Positions 8,407-15,917 of a stretch of 33,677 bases of DNA are shown piece after piece. The notes beneath the pieces were generated by a model. It was given only the letters and a program-made list of their open reading frames with translations. It did not search any database and was not told where the DNA came from. Source of the stretch: Victivallales bacterium (GTDB lineage Bacteria; Verrucomicrobiota; Lentisphaeria; Oligosphaerales; Oligosphaeraceae); contig JAFZAB010000171.1 of NCBI GenBank assembly GCA_017548425.1, positions 1 to 33,677 on the forward strand, read 5' to 3'. The stretch's first letter is position 1, and each line of letters opens with the position of its first letter. A program made the translations under genes and the position numbers.

Positions 8407-8925
8407 TTATGCCTCCTTGGCCTTGATTTCTTCCACCACTGAACGAGCGATGGCGGGGGTGACGTTACCGTAAACTTTGCCGTTGACGCGCATCACGGGC
8501 GCCAGACCGCAGCAACCGACGCAACGCAGGGCGTTGATGGAGAAGAGGCCGTCCGCCGTGGGAGCGGAATCCGCCTTGATGTTGAGGACGCGTTCGAGTT
8601 CGTTCAAAACTGTTTCGGAGCCTTTCACATAGCAAGCCGTACCGAGGCAGATATCAATGATATATTTGCCTTTGGGTTCGGTTGTGAAGTAGTTGTAGAA
8701 GCTGACAACGCCGGAAACCTGCGCTTCCGTGAGGGCGAGCTTGTCCGCCACGTGTTTCTGCACTTCGCGCGGGAGATAACCGAAAATCTCCTGAGCCTTG
8801 TGCAGGACTTGGATGAGATATCCACGTCTGCGATCGTCTTTGACATTGATGCCAAGACCATCAATGAAGGCGTCCAGTTCGGCGAATTTCGCCTTCGCGC
8901 CTTCTGACAACTTGCATTCACACAT
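8407..8925 (-). CDS. hydC: NuoE-like 2Fe-2S hydrogenase subunit HydC
   Basis: Small 2Fe-2S electron-transfer subunit of the HydABC hydrogenase (NuoE family, 172 residues, normal length). The N-terminal helical region contains YLIQVLHKAQEIFGYLP, usual in NuoE. The thioredoxin-like domain supplies cluster ligands in CLGTACYVKG and CVGCCGLAPV. It is the first gene of hydC-hydB-hydA, all closely spaced and ending in one terminator. A modest AAAGG site precedes the ATG. The 400 bases upstream carry two sets of inverted repeats that may control the operon. Confidence 0.95.
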   Translation of the reverse strand: MCECKLSEGAKAKFAELDAFIDGLGINVKDDRRRGYLIQVLHKAQEIFGYLPREVQKHVADKLALTEAQVSGVVSFYNYFTTEPKGKYIIDICLGTACYVKGSETVLNELERVLNIKADSAPTADGLFSINALRCVGCCGLAPVMRVNGKVYGNVTPAIARSVVEEIKAKEA

Positions 8926-9008
8926 GTTTTTACCTTTGACTTTTGGGGTGAGTCCTTGCCTTCGCCGTTTTTAGGCGGCACCGATATAAAAAAATATAAA
9001 AAACGCTT

Positions 9009-9026
9009 TAGATATAAAAATATCTA
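9009..9026. promoter_or_regulatory. Inverted repeat in the hydC upstream region
   Basis: TAGATAT AAAA ATATCTA is a perfect 7-bp inverted repeat with a 4-bp spacer, 84 bases before the hydC start. It could be an operator or part of the promoter; no regulator gene is adjacent. Confidence 0.4.
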
Positions 9027-9038
9027 GACATCCTACGC

Positions 9039-9070
9039 CATTACAGTGTAAGAATGGAATTACTGTAATG
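9039..9070. promoter_or_regulatory. Paired palindromes upstream of hydC
   Basis: CATTACAGT (9039-9047) and ACTGTAATG (9062-9070) form a perfect 9-bp inverted repeat with a 14-bp spacer. Each half contains its own smaller palindrome: TTACAGTGTAA at 9041-9051 and TTACTGTAA at 9060-9068. This suggests two dimer sites. It does not match the Rex or FNR consensus. Confidence 0.45.
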
Positions 9071-9176
9071 CTTTTCGTGATAAAATCAAGCTGGCATGAA
9101 AAAAATGGGGCGGCTAGAGAGAGAAAAATAGGAAGTTTTATTAAATAAGGTAAAGAAACAATGGAAGGGAGAGGTT

Positions 9177-9219
9177 CTAGGCGGCTAGGCGGCTAGGAGG
9201 CTAGAATCTCTAGAACTAG
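9177..9219. repeat. CTAG-rich array, 8-bp period
   Basis: CTAG occurs at 9177, 9185, 9193 and 9201 (exactly 8 bp apart) and again at 9210 and 9216. The repeated unit is close to CTAGGCGG. It directly precedes the heptamer array. Confidence 0.75.
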
Positions 9220-9226
9220 CCTCTAA

Positions 9227-9345
9227 CCACTAATCACTAACCACTAACCACTAACCACTAACCACTAACCACTAACCACTAACCACTAATCACTAACCAC
9301 TAATCACTAACCACTAATCACTAATTACTAACCACTAACCACTAA
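9227..9345. repeat. 17 tandem heptamers (CCACTAA)
   Basis: Seventeen uninterrupted 7-bp units: twelve CCACTAA, four TCACTAA and one TTACTAA. On the minus strand it reads TTAGTGG repeats. The last two and a half units lie inside the HD-domain gene and encode its final residues and stop codon. Confidence 0.95.
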
Positions 9346-9882
9346 AGAAAACAATGCGCACATCTCGTCTAGGCGGGTGAGGGTGTCGGAGCCGAAGCGG
9401 GAGAGGGAGCGGCGAATGTCGGCGAGGCTCTTTTCACGCAGGTCTCCGGATTTCGAGAAGAACTTGTCCGCCAAGCAGATAAGCTTTTCCTCTGGCGTTT
9501 CAGGAAGATAATCGCGGATAGGAATAGGTAGCGACTGTGCGACAATTTCAGCGGCGGTGATGCCAGTTCCCGTATGACGTTCGCAAATTCGCGCATACGG
9601 TTCTAGCGATGTGTCCAATTCGCGGAGCATCGCTGCTCCGATGATTCCATGAGCCAGATACGGTTCCGTGCCGTTGCACAGAATCGACGGCGCATGGCAG
9701 CGGCCAATACCGATGTCATGCAGAAGAGCGCCGTTTTCGACAATGGTCCTGTCCAATTGCAAATCGCAATTGGACAGAATCTGCAATGCCTTGTCCTTTA
9801 CTTGATTGCTGTGCAACAGCAACAATTTCCGGAAGGCATCGTCCGCCGGATAGAAGTGATGGATGATGGAAAGCGCGTCCAT
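9328..9882 (-). CDS. HD-domain phosphohydrolase
   Basis: A 184-residue cytoplasmic HD-superfamily protein, a metal-dependent phosphohydrolase of unknown substrate. The metal-binding signature is seen as His24 (LLHSNQV), the LLHDIGIGR motif with HD at about 55-56, and later His residues in AHGIIGA and ERHTG. The length is complete for small HDIG proteins. The last five residues (LVVSG) and the stop codon come from the CCACTAA heptamer array, so the original C-terminus may have been replaced or trimmed by repeat growth. No Shine-Dalgarno is seen before the ATG; a short heptamer array lies immediately upstream. Neighbours do not indicate a pathway. Confidence 0.8.
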   Translation of the reverse strand: MDALSIIHHFYPADDAFRKLLLLHSNQVKDKALQILSNCDLQLDRTIVENGALLHDIGIGRCHAPSILCNGTEPYLAHGIIGAAMLRELDTSLEPYARICERHTGTGITAAEIVAQSLPIPIRDYLPETPEEKLICLADKFFSKSGDLREKSLADIRRSLSRFGSDTLTRLDEMCALFSLVVSG

Positions 9883-9893
9883 TGTTTTAGCTA

Positions 9894-9921
9894 AAAGCTT
9901 AAAGCTGAAAGCCTAAAGCGA
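9894..9921. repeat. Four tandem heptamers (AAAGCNN)
   Basis: AAAGCTT, AAAGCTG, AAAGCCT and AAAGCGA follow in register, directly upstream of the HD-domain gene and after the ThuA-like gene stop. Confidence 0.65.
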
Positions 9922-9933
9922 ATGCAGGCAAGG

Positions 9934-10668
9934 TCAGCGGACTTTCGGCGACATCTGTTCGTCTGCGTTCGGACGATGAGTCGGCGGATACGGGAAACGA
10001 ACGGTGGGGGCGCACCAGCGGACGGCGTTGGAGATCACCTTGAGGACGTTTGCGTTGTAGTACGTCGGGAAGGTTTCATGGCCGGGGCGGAAATAGAAGA
10101 TCCGTCCATTGCCGCGCTGCAGCGTGACGCCGCTACGGAAGACATTTCCGCCTTCAAACCACGAAATGAAAACAGGTTGCGCATCCGGAGCGACCATGAA
10201 GGGTTCACCGTACATCTCTTCGTAGTCGAGCACGAAAGATTCGGGGAGGCCCTGCGCAATGGGATGGCCCGGATTGGCGCACCAGATGCGTTCACGTTCA
10301 TTGGCTTCACGCCAGATCAATTTGCCGGACGTGCCGTTGAGGCGACGGAAGACTTTGGACATATGGGCGGAATGAAGGCAGATGAGACCCATGCCGTTCC
10401 AGACGTTGCTCATGACGCGGTCCACGACTTCGTCCTTCACTTTTTCGTGAGCGCAATGGCCCCACCAGAGGAGGACGTCCGTGTTGGCGAGAACGTCTTC
10501 GGAAAGACCGTGGTTTTCGTCTTGTTCAAGCGTCGCGTATTTGATTTCGAAATCATCGCAGGCGATGCCCTTGGCGATGGCGAGATGGAGTCCGCCCGGA
10601 TACATTTTCTTGGCGGCTTCCTGCGTGTTTTCGTGGATGAATTCGTTCCAGATGGTGACTTTGATCAT
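9934..10668 (-). CDS. ThuA-like domain protein
   Basis: A 244-residue single-domain protein of the ThuA family (Pfam ThuA), related to class I glutamine amidotransferase folds and linked in other bacteria to trehalose and 3-keto-sugar utilisation. Typical family stretches are WNEFIHE at the N-terminus, DVLLWWGHCAHEKV, NGMGLICLHSAH and the C-terminal GRIFYFRPGHETFPTYY. There is no signal peptide, so it is predicted cytoplasmic. It lies between the HD-domain gene and a phenylacetate-CoA ligase, each gap filled with tandem repeats, so an operon is unlikely to be tight. The family assignment is clear; the biochemical role is not. Confidence 0.85.
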   Translation of the reverse strand: MIKVTIWNEFIHENTQEAAKKMYPGGLHLAIAKGIACDDFEIKYATLEQDENHGLSEDVLANTDVLLWWGHCAHEKVKDEVVDRVMSNVWNGMGLICLHSAHMSKVFRRLNGTSGKLIWREANERERIWCANPGHPIAQGLPESFVLDYEEMYGEPFMVAPDAQPVFISWFEGGNVFRSGVTLQRGNGRIFYFRPGHETFPTYYNANVLKVISNAVRWCAPTVRFPYPPTHRPNADEQMSPKVR

Positions 10669-10680
10669 AATAGGATTTTA

Positions 10681-10743
10681 GGGATAAAAGGGATGGAAGG
10701 GATTCAAGCGATAGAAGCGATTCAAGCGATAGAAGGGATACAA
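10681..10743. repeat. Seven tandem 9-bp units (GSGATNNAA)
   Basis: Seven contiguous units: GGGATAAAA, GGGATGGAA, GGGATTCAA, GCGATAGAA, GCGATTCAA, GCGATAGAA, GGGATACAA. Positions 1, 3-5 and 8-9 are constant. The array fills the gap between the PaaK-like stop and the ThuA-like start. Confidence 0.9.
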
Positions 10744-10753
10744 GGCTGTGGAA

Positions 10754-12052
10754 TCACTGCTTGCGGAGGTCGATGACGCGTTTGGCCTTGCCGGAGGAGC
10801 GTTCGATGGTTCCGGGCTCGACGAGCGTGATTTTCGCGTTCAGACCGATGATCTGCTTGATGTGGCTGCCGATTTCCGCGCGGAGCTGTTCAAGGCCTTT
10901 GACGGCGTCTTCGAACATGGCCGGTTGGACTTCCACCTTGATTTCCAGTTCGTCCATCGCCTTCGTGCGGGTGACGACCAACTGGTAGTGCGGCTCGACG
11001 CCTTTGACGGTGAGCAGAACGCTTTCGACCTGCGACGGGAAGAGGTTGACACCACGGATGATAAGCATGTCGTCGCTACGGCGGCGGACCTTCTCCATGC
11101 GGACGAGCGTGCGGCCGCAGGAGCACTTTTCATAGCAGAGACGCGAGATGTCGTGCGTGCGGTAGCGGAGGAGCGGCATACCGGTCTTCGTGATCGTCGT
11201 CAACGTCAGTTCGCCTTCTTCTCCGGGAGGCAGGACTTCGCCTGTGTCGGGGTTGAGGATTTCCGGATAGTAGTGGTCTTCGAAGATATGGAGACCATCG
11301 TGGGCTTCGCAATCCATGGCGACGCCCGGGCCCATGATTTCGGAAAGGCCGAACACGTCATGCGCCTTGATACCAGTCTTTTGCTGGATGAGATCGCGCA
11401 TGCCTTCGGACCACGGTTCCGCACCGAAAACGCCGAGGCGGAGTTTCGTATCATGGAAATCGAGACCGATCTTCTCGGCTTCTTCAATCAGATGGATGAA
11501 GAAGGAAGGCGTGCAGCAGATGACGGTCGTGCCGAAGTCGCGAATGAGCATCAACTGTTTTTCCGTGGAGCCGCCGCCCATCGGGATGACGGATGCGCCG
11601 AGGCGTTCCGCACCGTAATGCGCACCGAGGCCGCCGGTGAAGAGGCCGTAACCATAACCAACTTGAACGATATCGTTTTCCGTCGCACCACCGCAGATGA
11701 GAGAGCGGGCCATTGTTTCGGCCCAGATGTCGATATCATTCTGGGTGTAGCAAACGACGGTCGGCTTGCCAGTTGTTCCGCTGGAGGCATGGATACGGAC
11801 GATGTCCTTCTGCGGGACGGCGAGGAGGCCGAAGGGATAGTGGTCGCGAAGGTCGGTCTTGATGGTCGTCGGAAACTTTGCAAGATCCGCGAGCGTGACG
11901 AGATCGCGCGGCTTGACGCCTTTCTCGTCAAAGGCCTTGTGATAGAACTGGACATTCTCATAGAGTCTTGTGACGGTGTCCTGCAGGCGGGCCAGTTGGA
12001 TCTTTTCAAGGGCTTTGCGATCCACGAAATCCTTTAAGATGAGGTCGTTCAT
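10754..12052 (-). CDS. paaK: Phenylacetate-CoA ligase family enzyme
   Basis: A 432-residue adenylate-forming enzyme that should activate an aryl acid such as phenylacetate with ATP and CoA. The length matches PaaK (about 430-440). The ATP-binding P-loop ASSGTTGKPTVV lies near residues 90-101. The PaaK-type segment YGYGLFTGGLGAHYG, the LRYRTHDI adenylate motif and a C-terminal GTIERSSGKAKRVIDL with the catalytic Lys are all present. In anaerobes such enzymes often work with ferredoxin-dependent aryl-pyruvate oxidoreductases, but none is in this window. No strong Shine-Dalgarno precedes the ATG. Family is certain; the exact aryl acid is inferred. Confidence 0.9.
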   Translation of the reverse strand: MNDLILKDFVDRKALEKIQLARLQDTVTRLYENVQFYHKAFDEKGVKPRDLVTLADLAKFPTTIKTDLRDHYPFGLLAVPQKDIVRIHASSGTTGKPTVVCYTQNDIDIWAETMARSLICGGATENDIVQVGYGYGLFTGGLGAHYGAERLGASVIPMGGGSTEKQLMLIRDFGTTVICCTPSFFIHLIEEAEKIGLDFHDTKLRLGVFGAEPWSEGMRDLIQQKTGIKAHDVFGLSEIMGPGVAMDCEAHDGLHIFEDHYYPEILNPDTGEVLPPGEEGELTLTTITKTGMPLLRYRTHDISRLCYEKCSCGRTLVRMEKVRRRSDDMLIIRGVNLFPSQVESVLLTVKGVEPHYQLVVTRTKAMDELEIKVEVQPAMFEDAVKGLEQLRAEIGSHIKQIIGLNAKITLVEPGTIERSSGKAKRVIDLRKQ

Positions 12053-12116
12053 TGTGTGTGCGTTGCCTTGTGGTGGTTGTTTTTTGGAAAAAGACTATTT
12101 GAAATGATTGTTTCTA

Positions 12117-14096
12117 TTAATTTAGCATCTCCATGGCGAGACGTCCATTTTTCGGTGAAGAATCTTTGATTCTTACGCGAATTCGTTCGCCAAATTTAAC
12201 ATGGTCGCGAGTATAGACGACGCCGCGTTCGAAGAGGCGGTCGATTTCCGCGAGGACGAGATTTCCTTCCTGCCGGACGACAATCGCATCGAATTCATGC
12301 CCGATGCAGTTTCTGGCGATGTATTCCAGCATCCAGAATTTGTTCGCTTCGCGTTCGAGGGATTTGTTCTGGCTGGATGTGCTGTCAACATTGTCGAGAA
12401 TGGAGAACAGCTCTTCCTGCTTGTAGGGGAGAGGCTGGTTGGCGAAATGCGCGGAAAGCTGCCGGAGGATGACGAGATCGGCGTAGCGGCGCAGGGGGGA
12501 ACTGACTTGCACGTATAAATCCAGTCCGAGACCAAAATGCGGCGCGGGATAGGTTGAGAGATGAGTACGGCGCATGCGGCGGATCATCTGGTCGAAAAGA
12601 CACGGATCATAACGGCGGATGGGATGGACGGGTTCGGACGGCTCCTCCTGTGCGCGGTAGATGACGGGAATGTCATGGACAAGAGCGTATTTGGCGGCGA
12701 GATTGTTCGCGAGAATCATGAATTCGCCGACCATTTGGTGGGAAGGCGTCTCTTGATCAATGTGTTCGACGATGATTTGATTGTTGCGCACGCGGATTTT
12801 CATTTCCGGACGATTCAACGAAACGGCGCCGTCTTCTTCACGGTACTGCCGGAGTTTCCGTGAAATGGCGTCCAGTTTGCGCAAAGCGTCTGAAACAGAG
12901 TCCTTTCCAGACTCCATCATCTTGTCTGCTTCTATGTAAGTCAGACGTTGAGAGACTTTTATCTTCGCAGAACAGATTGTCCATTCATCCATTTCGCCAT
13001 TGGCGTCAAACGTGACGGTAAACGTCAGCGACGGTCTCACTTTGTCTTGCACGAGGCTGGCGAGATCATGGCTGAGGCGTTCTGGAAACATGGGAACGAA
13101 CGTCGTCGGAAGGTAGAGGGAGAGCGGGCGGTCTTCCGCGGCAAGATCAATTGGCGTATCTTTGGGCACGAAATAGGCTGGATCCGCGATATGGATTCCG
13201 ACGATTGTCTTGTCGCCTTCCGTGCGGCAAGAGAGCGCATCGTCGATTTCCATCGTTTCTTCGTCGTCGATGGAAAACGTCTCAAGATGCGTCAAATCAA
13301 GCCGTTCTGAATCTTCCGGAAACGCTTCAAGCTTGTCCGTCTCCTCCAAAACGCTTCTGGAGAATCCTGCGTGAATACCGTTGGCGAGGAGGAATTCGTC
13401 CGCTTCTTCGGGAAATTTGCCGCAATTGCGGAGAATGCGGATGGCGACTTCGCGGACGTTGAGTTTTCCGCTGGCGGCGGAAAGCAGATTGACGGCTTCG
13501 TTGTTGGCCCCACGGAGGAGAAAGTCGATTGTATTAGCGATGAACGGTTCTTGTTCTTCTGGAACGGGTTGGGGAGATTCGGCAGGCTTGGCGGACAATG
13601 TGTCCGAAAGCCATTTCATCGTCCGTTCACGCAGGGCGGCCTTTTCCGCTCGTTGGCGTTTCAGCGTTTCGATTTTTTCCGCCTCTTCACGACTGTTCAC
13701 CGTAAATTGATTTTGGACACGCTTGAAATGGACATTGTCCTCCAGCATGACGCGGGCGAGAGCGGACATGTTGATTGGCTGCTTGTCGCCAAAATATTCC
13801 TGACAGACATCTTCGACGGAGAACTGGCCGCCTTTTTCCAGAAGGTTTTCCCAAAGGAATTCCGTCTCGACTTCCTTCATGGCGGCGTTGATGGCGTTTT
13901 GGATTTCCGCCAGTTTGGACAGGTTTGCGCCGTCCGCTATTCCATGCGATGTCAGAATTTGGCGAGGCGTGATTTTCTCTGTCTTGGCAACGCTTTGAAC
14001 TTGCAAGCGTTCGACGCCAGGCTTGACAACGATAGCCAAAGCCATTTCGTTGTTACTGGCGAAGTAGTCTATGATTGTATTGACGAGAAAATCCAT
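12117..14096 (-). CDS. RNB-domain exoribonuclease (RNase II/R family)
   Basis: A 659-residue 3'-to-5' exoribonuclease. Residues 1-265 form an N-terminal region without an obvious cold-shock domain. The RNB catalytic domain follows from about 270, with the metal site IDDEETMEIDDAL (Asp277, Glu283, Asp285, Asp286), IVGIHIADPAYFV, and later VSSPLRRYADLVILRQL. Relative to E. coli RNase II, the second metal Asp is Glu, a substitution I recall from cyanobacterial and organellar relatives. A short S1-like segment closes the protein. It resembles the shorter RNase II-like branch more than RNase R. It would degrade or trim mRNA and structured RNA in the cytoplasm. No Shine-Dalgarno is visible. Confidence 0.88.
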   Translation of the reverse strand: MDFLVNTIIDYFASNNEMALAIVVKPGVERLQVQSVAKTEKITPRQILTSHGIADGANLSKLAEIQNAINAAMKEVETEFLWENLLEKGGQFSVEDVCQEYFGDKQPINMSALARVMLEDNVHFKRVQNQFTVNSREEAEKIETLKRQRAEKAALRERTMKWLSDTLSAKPAESPQPVPEEQEPFIANTIDFLLRGANNEAVNLLSAASGKLNVREVAIRILRNCGKFPEEADEFLLANGIHAGFSRSVLEETDKLEAFPEDSERLDLTHLETFSIDDEETMEIDDALSCRTEGDKTIVGIHIADPAYFVPKDTPIDLAAEDRPLSLYLPTTFVPMFPERLSHDLASLVQDKVRPSLTFTVTFDANGEMDEWTICSAKIKVSQRLTYIEADKMMESGKDSVSDALRKLDAISRKLRQYREEDGAVSLNRPEMKIRVRNNQIIVEHIDQETPSHQMVGEFMILANNLAAKYALVHDIPVIYRAQEEPSEPVHPIRRYDPCLFDQMIRRMRRTHLSTYPAPHFGLGLDLYVQVSSPLRRYADLVILRQLSAHFANQPLPYKQEELFSILDNVDSTSSQNKSLEREANKFWMLEYIARNCIGHEFDAIVVRQEGNLVLAEIDRLFERGVVYTRDHVKFGERIRVRIKDSSPKNGRLAMEMLN

Positions 14097-14203
14097 TTAG
14101 GTGGGAGTGGCCGCTGTGATGGACGCTGGCGGCACGGCATGCAGCCAGTCATCTGTAAACAGCTATAATGTAATACTTTTAAGCAATAAGGCAATTCATT
14201 TCA

Positions 14204-15811
14204 TTATTTTAGTTGCTGTGAAAACAGCCATGGGAGAAGTTCGGGTGTTTCAATTGCGGGGCCCCATGCGTTGTGGCCGCAATTTGGAAATTCCGTGTAT
14301 TTGGGTGAGCCGCCGGCCTCTTTCAACGCCGCGACCATGGACTGAGAACGGTAGGTGGGCACGGCCGTGTCGGAATCGCCATGGAAAACCCATAGAGGAA
14401 GATCCTTAATTAAAGCGGCTTGCTTGATGTCGGCCCCGCCACAGATTGGAACGGCGGCGGCGAAGCGTTTCGGGAAACGCATGACGAGATCCCATGTGCC
14501 GTAACCGCCCATGGAGATGCCCATCACATAGATGCGCGATGCGTCGATGGGATAGTCCAACAGCAGGTCGTCGATAAGGCCGCTGACGGCGGCAAGCGAA
14601 TCGGACATCGTCTGCGGCATGTCATGCTGCTTGAGGCCCCATGGCGTGTTGACCCATTGCTGCCCTTCGGGGCATTGCGGAGCGGCGACGAAGCAGGGGA
14701 ACTTTTCGCGAATGTCGTCCTGCACGAATTTGGGCAGCACATGGACCAATTGGACATGGTTGTCCATGCCGCGTTCGCCTGCACCATGGAGGAAGACGAC
14801 GAGCGGATATTTCTTGTCCGCTTCAATGGTTTTCGGCGAAAGGAAACGATAGCCGAGCGTGAAGCCTTTGGCTTGGTAAATGCATGATTCGTAGTCGGAT
14901 ATGGGGGCGAGAGTCAGCGTCGGCGTGTCCGTTGTGGCGTCTAATGTGACTTCCTTTCCGACGGGTAGGCTCAACGTTGGGAAGATATGTCCGAATTCCA
15001 GGCCGGAGACGACCGGGCCGTTGATCTGCGAGGCGAATTCTTCCAAAACGGCGGGCAGGAACTCTTCGTCCGCCGTATCCGTGAAAGCACCGTAGATCAG
15101 GCCTCTGATGCGGGCCAGATGGCCGGAGACTTTTAGTTTGGTCAGATAGCGGTCGATTTTGTAAGCCGCTTCATTGACGTCTTCTATGGCGAGAATGGCT
15201 CCGGACAAATCCGGCATGGACGGCGTGCCGATCAAATCATGGAGAAGCGACAGATTGGTCGGAACGAGCGGGCCAGTGGCCTTGCCGGGCTTCATGACAG
15301 TTAATTTCGCATCAGGCGGAAGAAGGTTTTTCTCGCCGTTGAGGACATTGCAGAGCGATTGCATCGTCTTTTCATAAGCGGCTTTACGTTCAGCGGATTC
15401 AAGCTTGGCGCCGATTCCGGCCGAAACCATGGGGCCATGGACGTGATTGCGGCAGCCATGCTTCAAAGCGGCCAAATGAAGGCCGGAAACGTCTGAATAA
15501 CCGACAATGGGAATGTTGCGTGAACGGATCAGCTCCCAGTTCAGCGAATTGACGATGCGGGAGGAGCCGTAACCGCCACAGGCCATGATGATGGCGTCAA
15601 TGTCCTGATTGCCGAGCAGTTCATGGAACTGGCGGATTCTTTCCGCGTCCGGAGCGGCCAGATAACGTTGCGGCGGAGCTTCCACAGTTGCCTGGATGGG
15701 ATTCAGGCCCAACGCTTTAAGCCGTTCGCAACCGATGTCGAGACGTTCTTTGTTCGGAATGCCGGAAAGGGATGTGATACCGATGTTTTTGATGTTTTCT
15801 GGAAATTTCAT
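14204..15811 (-). CDS. S66 LD-carboxypeptidase fused to an alpha/beta-hydrolase esterase
   Basis: Two enzymes in one 535-residue chain. Residues 1-310 match peptidase family S66 (LD-carboxypeptidase, murein tetrapeptide or microcin-type), with the triad visible as VGYSD (Ser106), AIEDVNEAAYKIDR (Glu210) and LEFGHIFP (His275). Residues 320-535 match a dienelactone/phospholipase-type esterase of the kind often called predicted peptidase: VVFLHGAGERG, GISMGGYGTWD (Ser433), GDSDTAVP (Asp481) and CGHNAWG (His513). Both active sites look intact. A longer in-frame ATG at 15880 would add 23 residues not belonging to the S66 fold. I prefer 15811, but neither start has a good Shine-Dalgarno. It probably acts on peptidoglycan fragments or modified peptides. 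Confidence 0.82.
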   Translation of the reverse strand: MKFPENIKNIGITSLSGIPNKERLDIGCERLKALGLNPIQATVEAPPQRYLAAPDAERIRQFHELLGNQDIDAIIMACGGYGSSRIVNSLNWELIRSRNIPIVGYSDVSGLHLAALKHGCRNHVHGPMVSAGIGAKLESAERKAAYEKTMQSLCNVLNGEKNLLPPDAKLTVMKPGKATGPLVPTNLSLLHDLIGTPSMPDLSGAILAIEDVNEAAYKIDRYLTKLKVSGHLARIRGLIYGAFTDTADEEFLPAVLEEFASQINGPVVSGLEFGHIFPTLSLPVGKEVTLDATTDTPTLTLAPISDYESCIYQAKGFTLGYRFLSPKTIEADKKYPLVVFLHGAGERGMDNHVQLVHVLPKFVQDDIREKFPCFVAAPQCPEGQQWVNTPWGLKQHDMPQTMSDSLAAVSGLIDDLLLDYPIDASRIYVMGISMGGYGTWDLVMRFPKRFAAAVPICGGADIKQAALIKDLPLWVFHGDSDTAVPTYRSQSMVAALKEAGGSPKYTEFPNCGHNAWGPAIETPELLPWLFSQQLK

Positions 15812-15917
15812 CGTTATTTCTTTATCTTGAGGGTGGAGAAATGCGAAAATAGATAATATATACGAAAAAAGGTTGGTCATAAATTAATTCCGTTGGTTTG
15901 AGTGAAATATTTATTGA

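Larger units (their letters stand above)
8926..9327. other. Gene-free control and repeat region upstream of hydC
   Basis: No convincing gene on either strand. From the hydC side it holds an AT-rich stretch (8985-9030) suited to a promoter, two inverted repeats (9009-9026, 9039-9070), an AT-rich spacer, a CTAG-rich 8-bp array (9177-9219), and most of a 17-unit heptamer array that runs into the HD-domain gene. Confidence 0.7.

Noticed and set aside
6362..8473. A 703-codon open frame on the plus strand opposite hydB.
   Set aside because: Low-complexity Asp/Ala/Val/Phe-rich antisense translation of a well-identified gene; no start signal or family.
9227..9345. Resemblance of TTAGTGG units to a telomere repeat.
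   Set aside because: The array is internal, in a bacterial gene context and partly coding; nothing suggests a chromosome end.
9227..9345. CRISPR array.
   Set aside because: Units are contiguous heptamers with no spacers, and no cas genes are present.
10748..12037. A 429-codon plus-strand open frame opposite the PaaK-like gene.
   Set aside because: Antisense shadow; all PaaK motifs are intact on the minus strand.
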